Assembly (NCBI GenBank): GCA_963693315.1
Contig: OY856187.1
Coordinates: forward strand, 381,165,460 to 381,229,459
Length of the DNA stretch: 64,000 nt
From: Diogma glabrata
Taxonomy: Eukaryota; Arthropoda; Insecta; Diptera; Cylindrotomidae
Reading direction: 5' to 3'
The notes beneath the pieces are model-generated. The model had not been told where the DNA came from. It worked only from the letters and a program-made list of their open reading frames with translations, and did no database searches. Of the stretch, positions 55,620-64,000 are shown in pieces. A program made the translations under genes and the position numbers. Each line of letters starts with the position of its first letter. Position 1 is the first letter of the stretch.

Positions 55620-56518
55620 TAGCTATCTATGATAATCGTAAACATTATTTTTGTTGCGAAAAGAAGCTTATTTACTCTAGCACATTCTCCTCTGATTCAT
55701 ACGCGCATGCATCCCATATACTCACACGTACATACCCACATCTATACACCCATACACCCCACACTCATACACCTACTTAAAATAAAATAAAGTAAGTTTA
55801 CTCACCCCATACTAGTGGTGGATCCCATTCCCTTAGTCCAATTATTCAATCATTTTAGAATTTGGAGTCATAACAGTAATGAACCGTGTCGCATCCTGGT
55901 CCCACTCCTTAATAATAGTTGAATCCGGTGAATAAATATAGATAAATCGATTACGAATAAGTACAGGTAAAATTACGCACTGGTTGGCTCCAGTGAATGC
56001 CGTTGAGTATCGTATCAATAGTTGAAATAAATACTTATTGAGTCAAGTTCAGTTGGTTAGATGTTGATCAATTAAATGCATAATAAATTTCACGATTGAT
56101 TCCCGTGATTGTCGAATTTTGATCAAATCCACTAGATGCTGACGCCAACTATCGAAATGCGCTCGAGGTCATAACAATAGCTACAATAGTTTACAGTATT
56201 GGCCTCATGGAAATTTATGTCAAATGAGTGGAACGAACTCAAATAAATATGTATATTTATGGTAGTTTTACTAATCTGGAACTTCTTTATTTTGGTATTT
56301 CAATAATATCGCCAGAATTGCAATGATTATACTCGATACAACTTTTCCAACTTCATTTAATTTAATGCATTCGAAACAAACAGAAAAGTGATTTTGCGTT
56401 TGATAATACATAAGACAGAGTTGTCAATACATTCACCTTTTTGGTTTTAAATTATTTTATCAGTTTTATTTCTCAAAAAAAATTTAAATTATTTACTCAC
56501 TAAGAATTTGGTTTATAA
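55620..56518. other. Simple repeat and non-coding flank of mariner
   Basis: A CA/TACACC-rich block lies at about 55690-55785 (CACACTCATACACC). The rest, to 56518, has no recognised feature. Confidence 0.5.
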
Positions 56519-57889
56519 CACTGTGCGACAAATGGTAGGGGTCAGTGATCCGCTGGGGTTCTGACTGCCGGGAAAAGTTATATCGGTAAAAGAAAGTTAT
56601 ACGTGTCCCGGCGTTTCGCTGGGTCACGTCTAGGAATCGAGATATATCGATTTGAAGCTAGTAGGTATCATATAGGGGAAATTGTCACGTTTGGGGTCTG
56701 TTTTTAGACATTACTCGAGAACGACTAGTTCGATTTTACTGAAACAAATTTAGAAAAATTAAAAATTACAATTCCTTTAATCTACTTTTACACTATTTCT
56801 TTACACAATCAACAGTTTCGCAGTTATAAATAAATTTATGAAGAAAAAGAATAATTTTTTGCCTAAAAAATAAAAAATTGTATATTAAAAAATCACGAAA
56901 AATTCAAAACGAGAAAAAGTGTCAAGTCTTATTACTTTGACGTAAAGTCACATAATCTGTGCACAAAACGAGACATAGATCATGAAAATCGATGAACGCA
57001 TTTCGCTTTTATTCACAATTAAGTAAGGGTATCTCATTTTGACAAAAATATTGATTTTTCATAGAAATTTTTTTTTAATATTTTTGCTGGAATAAACTCC
57101 AAAATTTATTGTTTTAAATGTATTTGCACATGTGGCTATGTTTTTTTGTGTATTAATTTTATCTGTTTTTACTTTTTTATTTATTATTTTCTATTTTTTA
57201 TTTGATTTTATATTTTTATATTTTTATTATATTTTATTATATTATTATTTATTATTATTATTATTATTGTTTATTATTATTATTATTTATTATTATTATT
57301 ATTTATTATTATTTATTACTATTATTATTATTTATTATTTGTTATTATTATTTTTATTTATTATTATTTTTTATTGTTTATTTATTATTTATTTATTATT
57401 TGTTATTTATTTTTTTATTATTTATACATTATTTATTTATTATTTATTAATTATTTATTTTATTTATTTATTAAATTTTTTTATATTTTTATTATATTTT
57501 TATTTTATTATTTTTTTATTTTACTTTATTATTTTTATTTCATTTATTTATTTATTTTATTTTTTTTGCATTCCTTATTTATTTAATTTTAATTTTTTTA
57601 TTTTTTCGTTACTTTTTCAGTATAGTATACGATTGTACAATTAAAGGAATTGTAATTCTTAATTTCTAAATTTGTTTCAGCAAAATCGGACTAGTCGTTC
57701 TCGAGTTATGTCAAAAAAAGAGCCCCAAACGTGACAATTTCTCCTATATGATACTTACTAACTTCAAATCGACATATCTCGATTCCTAGACGTGACCCAG
57801 TGAAACGCCGGGACACGTATAACTTGTTTTTACCGGTGTATTTTTTCCCGGTAGTCAGAACCCCAGCGGATTTTGGCTGTCGCACAGTG
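56519..57889. mobile_element. 1.4-kb TIR element, Harbinger-like TSD
   Basis: CACTGTGCGACA starts at 56519 and its complement ends at 57889. The arms of about 240-270 bp pair well: CGCTGGGGTTCTGACT, GTCACGTCTAGGAATCGAGA, AAATTGTCACGTTTGGGG, CGAGAACGACTAGT and their complements. TAA flanks both ends (56516-56518; 57890-57892), the 3-bp duplication preferred by PIF/Harbinger elements. The interior contains no gene, only AT-rich DNA and a large TTA microsatellite. It is non-autonomous. Confidence 0.8.
57170..57600. repeat. TTA/TTTA microsatellite, ~430 bp
   Basis: The block is long runs of TTATTA and TTTATTTATT. It makes open frames in all three plus frames (up to 170 codons of Leu/Ile/Tyr/Phe at 57132-57644). 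These are artefacts of the repeat and not membrane proteins. Confidence 0.95.
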
Positions 57890-57892
57890 TAA

Positions 57893-59505
57893 TCAATGGA
57901 ACTACGATCACAGAACACATAAATTCTTTTTTTCCTTTTTTTTAACAATATCATTGCTCCTCACTTGAGGTCAAAGAAAACAAAAACGATAATTGCTTGT
58001 CGGTATTTATGTATGGAATGTATAACAGTGGTACCAGACCATGAAGTACCGTTTGTATGGATTTGTATAATATTAAGGCCGAAAAATTGTAATAAAAATG
58101 ATATGAAAACGGAGATCCCGGATCATCTACAAGGATCGTATTCACGATTTCAAGATTTTTCTTGTATTGTGAATTACATTTGAAATGTCCGAACAAACTC
58201 TAACCTCATTTTTTTACACTGGCTTTTACAGATATTCACGAGATGGCAGATGATACAGATTTTCACGAGATGGATTTATTAATTTGACAATGGTCCCACA
58301 CTAAATAATTTTTTTCGGTACATACACTACTGTCAATAGCCACAGCAAGCAAATTACTTTTACTAATCAGTTCTTTACGGTTTATGATGTCAATTTTTCT
58401 ACGCGTTCAATTAGCTAATTAGTTATTTTGTTACAATGATCTGACGGTTATGATTTCACTACACTTCGACAATCTCTCTTTTTAATTTTATTGCTTGTAT
58501 AAAGTGACATCCATTAATTAACTATTTACATTCAAAATAAAACTTATACCTGATCTTCATGATTAAAATTTACGAGATACTTCTCGTGGTAAATCCATTT
58601 CCATCAAACGTCAAAGAAAATCCAATCAGCTGTTTAGTTATTTTAATAATGAAAGTCGACTGATTCACAATCGGAAAAAATGAATTAACTAAGAGGCCGC
58701 CATATGAAAGATCAGCGCTATTATGGTAAGCGAATGCAGACATTTTATCTAGAATTAATGTTGGATATCTCGAATTAATGTTGTGAAAATCGAAACCACT
58801 CACGAATCGAGACATCTATCATGAAATGATTTTAGGAAATATATTGGCCAATGTATTTGCCACGTAATTCGTATAATCCCCGGGTCCTAAAATTGAAGTA
58901 TGGTTATGTATAGAAACCTGAAATATCAACCGGTTGGCGGACATCTACAGGAGAATAGCGAAACTAATGAATTCAGGTTGAAGTCCCGAATATACATTTA
59001 GAATATCGGATTATGACGTATTAGAACCAATATAAAAATAGCAAACTACAATTGATTTACAGAAGAATCTCGCTTGCGAGAATCATATATATGTATATAT
59101 GTATATAGCGGAAATAAGCATCGATAATAATAAATATAACGGTTCTAGGTTAATTTCTATACTGATTCACGGATACAGTTTTAAGGTAGGAAATCAGATG
59201 GTTAAATATGCACAACTATCTTAGGTTTTACTACAATAATAGCAGATGGCGGTTATGGTTTGAGTTTACGGAGAAATAAATTAACTATTTTAGCGAAGTT
59301 GTGCTTGTGCAAACGCAGTGTGACCCAAAATCAGTGTATTACACATAAAGGAAAAAGTTGCAAATTAGGGTTGTAGAAATAGACACATAATACTTATATG
59401 CCTTTATTTAAATTTCAATCAGTGCACCGTTCTATGTAGTTTAGTCATTACTAGTAATGATTTATTGTTGGAAAATATGACGAACGAAGAAATAACAGCT
59501 AATGG
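57893..59505. other. No recognised gene
   Basis: The frames at 57951-58196 (both strands) and 58570-58815 (minus) have no domain I can support. TATATATGTATATATGTATA at about 59084-59105 is a short microsatellite. If the SOAT fragment at 59506 is part of a host gene transcribed to the left, a downstream exon should lie here; I looked for the expected HEY-type active-site block and did not find it. Confidence 0.45.
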
Positions 59506-60003
59506 TCACAAAGTTCCTGATAGCACAACTGATGATTTATTTGATACGAAATAAAAATCTTTGAAAATATATTCATATAACCAATCATGAATGGTCGTAT
59601 TCCAGGTACGATAATATCCGTTTAATGGGTTACTATTCCACCAATCTCTATAAAACAGTCGATCACCGAATCGTAGCAACTCGGCGCGCATGTTCATCCG
59701 TGCGTGTAGCAACGTGTAAAATCCATACAAATATATAACTGCAATTGTCGAGGTAATTCTAAATAGAAATGTTAACAGAGTTATGAACGTCATTTCGGTC
59801 TTTCCAAAGTCGATAAAATATCCTTCTAGAAGTGATCCCCAAGTGATCCTAGAAAATATCCTTCTAGAAGTGAAAACCAACGAGCAACTGCATACTGTTG
59901 CTAAGAACTTCGTTAAGTATTGTGCAACTTTTACCCAATTAATTGGTTTATTTCTTGGATAACTATCACGATAAATCAAAGTTGTAGTGAAAATATAAAT
60001 ATT
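59506..60003 (-). CDS. Partial sterol O-acyltransferase (SOAT/ACAT)
   Basis: The enzyme is an ER membrane acyltransferase that makes sterol esters (MBOAT family). The minus-strand frame reads TLIYRDSYPRNKPINW, then hydrophobic segments (FLATVCSCSLVF; FITLLTFLFRITSTIAVIYLYGF), then AELLRFGDRLFYRDWWNSNPLNGYYRTWNTTIHDWLYEYIFKDF. The FYxDWWN and YYRTWN..xHDWLY blocks are diagnostic for SOAT rather than DGAT1 (which has HKW). About 165 of some 500-550 residues are present; the N-terminal third and the C-terminal histidine region are missing. A 38-bp tandem duplication (59815-59835 repeated at 59853-59873) lies between the two hydrophobic segments and shifts the frame relative to the family. A donor-like TTC|GTATCA follows KDFYF. 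It may be one exon of a host gene or a pseudogene; repeat R4 starts 30 bp upstream. Confidence 0.7.
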   Translation of the reverse strand, partial: NIYIFTTTLIYRDSYPRNKPINWVKVAQYLTKFLATVCSCSLVFTSRRIFSRITWGSLLEGYFIDFGKTEMTFITLLTFLFRITSTIAVIYLYGFYTLLHARMNMRAELLRFGDRLFYRDWWNSNPLNGYYRTWNTTIHDWLYEYIFKDFYFVSNKSSVVLSGTL

Positions 60004-60030
60004 TCAAAAACGTTGGTATATACACAAACG

Positions 60031-60794
60031 TTGGATAATCGAATTGGATGAAACTTGGTACATAAACATTTGATACGGTTCACCACAGTTCTGCATCCCA
60101 ACTTCCGGTTTTTCATTTCCGGTAAAAAATGTTGGTTTGTAATTTTTTGAAGTTTTTTCAGTTCCTACAAATTATCATAAAGATGATAATTATTACGAAT
60201 AATTATCATCTTTTGGGATACATTGATCAAAGTGGCGGGGGGTCTACCATACAACTGCTGACTTTTCGCACTTTGTTTTTATAGTTTGTTGGGAGCATAC
60301 AGACTTCATTCATTAATCAATTTTAGTGACACTTTGAAAAAATATGGAGACTTAAATAACAAAGAACTGATTAGTTTTTACACAATGTTGAGATAAGTGG
60401 TGGGGGGCCTCCCGAACACCTGCTTATTGTGTCACCATTTTTTCAATGTTTGTTGGGAGTACCAAAATTTTAACCGGAAATGAAAAACGGGAAGTTGGGA
60501 TGCAGAACTTTTGTGATTTGTACCAAATGTTTATGTACCAAGTTTCATCCAATTCGCTTATCAGGTACAGATGTTATTAAGCTTAAAAAAAACAGGTGTT
60601 TGAGAGACCCCCCACCACTTTGTTCCCTATCCCTCAAAAACTAATCAGTTTCTTGCCATACATATTTGCATCTTTTTTCAAAGTGTCGTCAAAATTCATT
60701 CCCGAACGAATGTTTTATGCTCCCAACAAACATAAAAAGCATTGAGGTAAAAACCACCTGTTGTATGGTGGACCCCCCCCCCCCCTTTACCCAA
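60031..60794. repeat. Repeat R4 fragments in head-to-head arrangement
   Basis: Bases 60031-60470 follow R4 in plus orientation (AATCGAATTGGATGAAACTT, TTCTGCATCCCAACTTCCGG, GGTGGGGGGCCTCCCGAACA). From 60471 to 60794 the same sequence runs inverted (CCGGAAATGAAAAACGGGAA, CACCACTTTGTTC, ACCCAATGT). The inverted part ends where a gypsy LTR begins. Confidence 0.75.
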
Positions 60795-60940
60795 TGTACT
60801 ACACGTTTGATTATTTATTTTATATATATTCAGATTTACAGAAAAAATCACAAATTTTTTATAATTTCAATCTCAAATTATTTATTTTAGAAAAATCACG
60901 AATACCAATCTAAAATTCACAAATGCGTTTCCACTTCTGT
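60795..60940 (-). repeat. 3' LTR of second gypsy element, outer part
   Basis: This is similar to 62731-62885 (TTGATTATTTATTTTATATA, TATTTATTTTAGAAAAATCA, CACGAATACCAATCT). It is broken at 60941 by the poly(A) tail of non-LTR copy 3 and resumes at 61979. Confidence 0.75.
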
Positions 60941-61978
60941 TTTTTTTTTTTTTTTTTTTATTAATTAGTTAGACATGTTTTAGCACACTAAATATGAAAT
61001 ATTCATTATTTAGACTCTTTGAACATCCGAAGATACCATGTCAACTATAGAGGAAGGAGATGAGGAAAATGGATGGAATGGGGATATAGGGATAACTATA
61101 CTAATTTTTTTAAATGATGATGGACATTTTCTTTAAATGCCTGAGGGGAAAATTCATCGGGAAATATAGAGGAAGGCATTGAGTTCCATAATTTGGCCAC
61201 TCTATTAAAATAGTCGTTTTGGAAGGACACAGTTCTGCAACGAGGTATTTGTACAACAAATGGATGGGATAACTCGGCAGCTCTTGTTTGTCGATTATAC
61301 TGCGCACACGATGGAAGGATATTTTGAATTTCCTTAGAGGAGAATTCGTCAAAGTTATATTTATCGTAGATTGAAAATTCAGCCACATTTCTTCTGTGCT
61401 GGAGCGAATCAAGCTGGTCGGTTAGTTCCGTATTACCAATCAACCGTATTGCTTTTCTCTGTACAGAGTCTAGACAATTTATTGTTGACTGACAAGCACC
61501 TCCCCTAACATGACAGTAGTACTCCATACATGGACGAATAAAGGACTTGAAGATTAGCAAAATTTGCTCGGGATTGAAATACTTTTTACATCGACTCAAG
61601 AATCCTAATTTTTGCATTGCAGATTTAGCGAGGTTGAACACATGTTTATTCCATTTCAGGTTATTTTGAATATCCACTCCAAGAAGTCTTACTGATTCAA
61701 CCTCATGCAATTCCTCATTGTTTATTTTAATAGGAACATTTTTATGTCGCTCTATTCGTGAAAGACGGCATAATTTGGTTTTGGTTGGATTAAATGAAAC
61801 AAGATTACGATCACCCCATTCCATTATACGCTCCAGATCTTTGTTGATGGAATCAATTAGCAGCTCTCTATCCGTGGTAACTGCAGTATGAGATCGAAAT
61901 TTGGGAGATGCATGTGATGCATGTAATGTGCTGTCATCAGTAAAACTATGGATTGGGTGCACTGTGGAAATAAGGTCA
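60941..61978 (-). mobile_element. Non-LTR retrotransposon, copy 3, 5'-truncated
   Basis: A 19-base T run at 60941-60959 is its poly(A) tail. The 3' UTR and the last 290 codons match copy 1 closely. Homology ends at about 61975 within the reverse transcriptase, which is ordinary 5' truncation during target-primed reverse transcription. It sits inside the LTR of the second gypsy element. Confidence 0.9.
61096..61962 (-). pseudogene. Reverse transcriptase C-terminal part, copy 3
   Basis: The frame is open from HPIHSF to the natural stop (HHHLKKLV). The catalytic box reads FTDD instead of FADD. It continues with LLGVDIQNNLKWNKHVFNLAKSAM, RPCMEYYCHVRGGA and LDSVQRKAIRLIGN. Lacking the endonuclease and the first half of the polymerase, it is non-functional. 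It is much closer to copy 1 than to copy 2. Confidence 0.9.
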
Positions 61979-62103
61979 CTTTAATACAACTATATTCGTC
62001 TTTTTGTAATCTGTTTCTTTTGTTAAGTTGGGGTTGAGTTAACTAAGTTTTTAATTTCACTTTTAAATTAGCGTTGACCTTATTTGATCTAGATACTTCC
62101 TCA
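61979..62103 (-). repeat. 3' LTR of second gypsy element, inner part
   Basis: This is similar to 62890-62975: AACTAAGTTTTTAATTTCAC, GTTGACCTTATTTGATC, GATACTTCCT. The end of the integrase frame (a DDRVRKYLDQIR-type tail) appears to run into it, as in several gypsy lineages. Confidence 0.7.
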
Positions 62104-62109
62104 CTCGGT

Positions 62110-62345
62110 CATCTAAATCATTATCTGACCCAGATGATTCATCATATTAGTTGTATGACCAGGGTTTCGTGTTACCAGGATTTCATGCTGCATTTGGAAC
62201 CTCAAGTTCTCCAAACTTTATCACCTCATATCTATCATTACATCTGATCTTTGTAACTTCATACGGACTCAAATACTTGTTTCTTTCCTTTAAGTACACT
62301 CCAAATTACGTACGTTTTTTTGCTACCTAATTTTAAATTTTGTGT
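62110..62345 (-). pseudogene. Integrase GPY module of second gypsy element
   Basis: On the minus strand: RNKYLSPYEVTKIRCNDRYEVIKFGELEVPNAA, a stop, then NTKPWSYN and an acidic DESSGSDNDLDDR tail. SPYEVTK..xNDRYEV corresponds to the GPY/F motif and KPW to the usual end of gypsy integrases. The catalytic core is absent. Confidence 0.75.
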
Positions 62346-62707
62346 TTGTTTGTACTCTCCTTTCACTGTTATAAGTTTTTATATTTTCCTGCTGTGTTTT
62401 TTCAATACTTTCTTGTGATTCAACATCACGCAACAAAAACAATGATCCTTCCCGAACATTTTAAGATTTTCAACGTGATTTGGTTTCAATGTCACCATCA
62501 AGACTCTTACACCATTTTCTGATATGGAAAAAACAGAAATTGCTTAACTTTCTTGTGTTTTGGCTTGAATTCAGTTTATGCATAATTCACAATATGTTTT
62601 TGTTTCTATGATGTGATGTTTTATTTATTTTTTTAAGTTTGTAATTTTCACGTTTTCTATCACTTGTCTTTCATTCCAAGAACTATAAAAGCACTATATT
62701 AATTCAA

Positions 62708-62725
62708 ATCTCGGTTGAGCCCCCA
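62708..62725 (-). promoter_or_regulatory. tRNA primer-binding site of second gypsy element
   Basis: On the minus strand TGGGGGCTCAACCGAGAT lies 5 bases downstream of the 5' LTR end CTACA. Its complement, ending CCCCCA and preceded by TTCAAAT, looks like the T-arm, acceptor stem and CCA of a tRNA. It is the site where reverse transcription is primed. Confidence 0.7.
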
Positions 62726-62730
62726 AGCTA

Positions 62731-62975
62731 TGTAGAATTTAAGATAACATTGATTTAAGTAAAACACTTTTGATTATTTACTTTATATATATTTAGGTTA
62801 AGAGAAAAATTCACAAATACGATTTACGATAAAAAAATCATGAAAACAAAATACAAATTATTTATTTTACAAAAATCACGAACACTAATCTTAAATGCAT
62901 AAATGCGAGTTAACGAAATTTTTAATTTCATTTTTAAAATAGGGTTTACCTTATTTCATCTTGATACTTCCTACA
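62731..62975 (-). repeat. 5' LTR of second gypsy element, 245 bp
   Basis: On the minus strand it starts TGTAGGAAGTATC (62975) and ends AATTCTACA (62731), terminal inverted repeat TGTAG/CTACA. It has a matching but diverged partner at 60795-60940 plus 61979-62103. Confidence 0.75.
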
Positions 62976-64000
62976 TACATAATTAGTTTAAACCTGTATT
63001 TTATGTGTTAAATAATTTTTTTTATTAAATAACAAAATTCATCCGGCTAGCATTAAATTAGGGCTCATATTCGTTCCGGATTCGGATTTCCATATCATTG
63101 ATAAAGACCGGATCAAGCAGTCTGAAGCCTCAAGATATTCACACAGAATCAGATATTCCTATTACAGTCAAATCAGGGTCGGCTAGTTCAAATAGTAAAT
63201 TCACTACTACTCTGAAATAAATTTTTTGGACTATATTTAAAAAAAAATAAAAAAACAATTTCGCTCTGATTATATAAAAACAATAAACTTAAACTAATGC
63301 GCATGTCCCTCTTTTGAATATTAAAAAGGCAAAAGCTACTTTAATAAAATAAATTAAATTTCCATTGTGAAAAAAATTAGTATTATTATGATTTTATTTT
63401 TATTTTTATTTCTGTATTTGGGAATTTTTGCTCCTGTATTTTTCGGCCATTTTCATAAGAATGTAAATGCTTGTCAGCAAGATCATTAGTCATCGATCGG
63501 ATTAAGTAGCAATCGAAATTTTTGTTTGCTGTTCTTGTTGATGCATGGCCGAGCATACTCCACAATTTTAATGCTTTGGGTGATTGTAGTGTATTCAATT
63601 TTCACCACTAGCAACGATGCAATGCAGAAATCAGAAAACAGTGCGTCAGAGCGAAGAACGGCGAGCTCTTGGACTGAATTACACCAACATATTTGTGCTA
63701 ATAAACTTATTTGATAAAAAGGTCTCTTTTGTGTTCAAAGCTATACAGTTGCGGTGGGAGATGAGAAGGAACAAATAGGACGCCCTCAATATTTCCAAGT
63801 CCTTTAAGATTATATAAGACAAACATGGAACCAAATTCTTTAACCTCAAATATCTTTTTGTGTTGTTGTTGTATGCTAAGTGTATAATTATTTCAACAAA
63901 CAAATTTAATTTCCTTGTATTTTTTATTTCAGAATTGATGTATTTGAATTTTATTGAACCAAATTTAAATTTCATATAAACATTACGTGCGGTTGCTTCA
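62976..64000. other. No recognised gene
   Basis: The stretch is AT-rich. The frames at 63386-63598 and 63679-63975 (minus) and 63526-63714 (plus) carry no recognisable domain. The segment about 63520-63700 is less AT-rich, but I could not relate it to anything. Confidence 0.45.

Larger units (their letters stand above)
60795..62975 (-). mobile_element. Second gypsy element, internally deleted
   Basis: On the minus strand the order is 5' LTR (62975-62731), primer-binding site (62725-62708), a short internal remnant, the integrase C-terminal GPY module (about 62345-62120) and the 3' LTR (62103-60795, split by non-LTR copy 3). Gag, protease, reverse transcriptase and most of integrase are missing, so it was deleted internally before or after insertion. 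Its LTRs start TGTAGGAAG and differ from the first gypsy element beyond the TGTAGG start. Confidence 0.75.

Noticed and set aside
57132..57644. 170-codon hydrophobic frame that looks like a multi-pass membrane protein
   Set aside because: It is a translation of the TTA/TTTA microsatellite; all three frames are open and the residues are only those encoded by such repeats.
58570..58815. 81-codon minus-strand frame faintly like the C-terminal part of insect odorant receptors (AYHNS..DLS, FIIKI..IGFSL)
   Set aside because: Similarity rests on a few residues recalled from the family; no neighbouring exon, no splice signals I trust.

Overview
Organism and character. The window is AT-rich, gene-poor eukaryotic DNA dominated by nested transposable elements. 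A short spliceable intron (63 bp), an irritans-type mariner, Ty3/gypsy and non-LTR retrotransposons, hAT remnants, tRNA-derived SINE-like heads and a sterol O-acyltransferase (SOAT/ACAT) coding fragment all point to an arthropod, most probably an insect. I cannot name the species. There is no bacterial or viral gene organisation, no CRISPR array and no operon.

Layout. 1-3.5 kb: a 141-bp fold-back element, then a SINE-like head joined to an interspersed repeat (called R1 here) with internal satellites. 3.55-6.41 kb: a DNA transposon with ~600-bp terminal inverted repeats (TIRs), a 4-bp AAAT target-site duplication (TSD) and a truncated, intron-containing transposase gene. 6.6-10.6 kb: a second R1 piece, a hAT-type terminus, two fold-back or TIR elements and a piece of a repeat called R2. 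10.6-17.5 kb: two related non-LTR retrotransposons, one inserted in the other head to head; the outer one keeps a 940-codon endonuclease/reverse transcriptase frame. 18.4-21.05 kb: R2 copy A, which carries a decayed piece of non-LTR endonuclease. 22.5-24.3 kb: a ~146-bp satellite that inverts in the middle. 24.96-26.5 kb: an element packed with AGAGCT motifs. 26.5-32.1 kb: inverted copies of R1 and R2 with an inserted TIR element. 32.2-35.4 kb: palindromic repeat R3.

35.402-49.130 kb is one Ty3/gypsy retrotransposon on the minus strand, framed by a GTGG duplication. It has been split by four later insertions: a hAT-like element in its 3' LTR, a second DNA transposon inside the YIDD codons of its reverse transcriptase, repeat R4 also in reverse transcriptase, and R2 copy B in gag. 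Gag, zinc knuckles, protease, reverse transcriptase, RNase H and integrase can all be recognised but the frames are broken.

49-64 kb: long stretches without recognisable genes, a hAT C-terminal remnant with an 82-bp hairpin, one full-length mariner with an open 348-codon transposase (the best candidate for a working protein here), a Harbinger-like TIR element filled with TTA microsatellite, a SOAT fragment (the only host-type coding homology I recognise), R4 pieces, and an internally deleted second gypsy element with a visible primer-binding site, its LTR split by a third copy of the non-LTR family.

How it fits together. There is no pathway. The content is a layered insertion history that can be read from TSDs and uninterrupted copies. 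I found no convincing new molecular system; the most unusual objects are R2 with its hairpin ends and endonuclease fragment, the inverted 146-bp satellite, the long-TIR transposon, and R1 with its conserved GC-rich palindrome.
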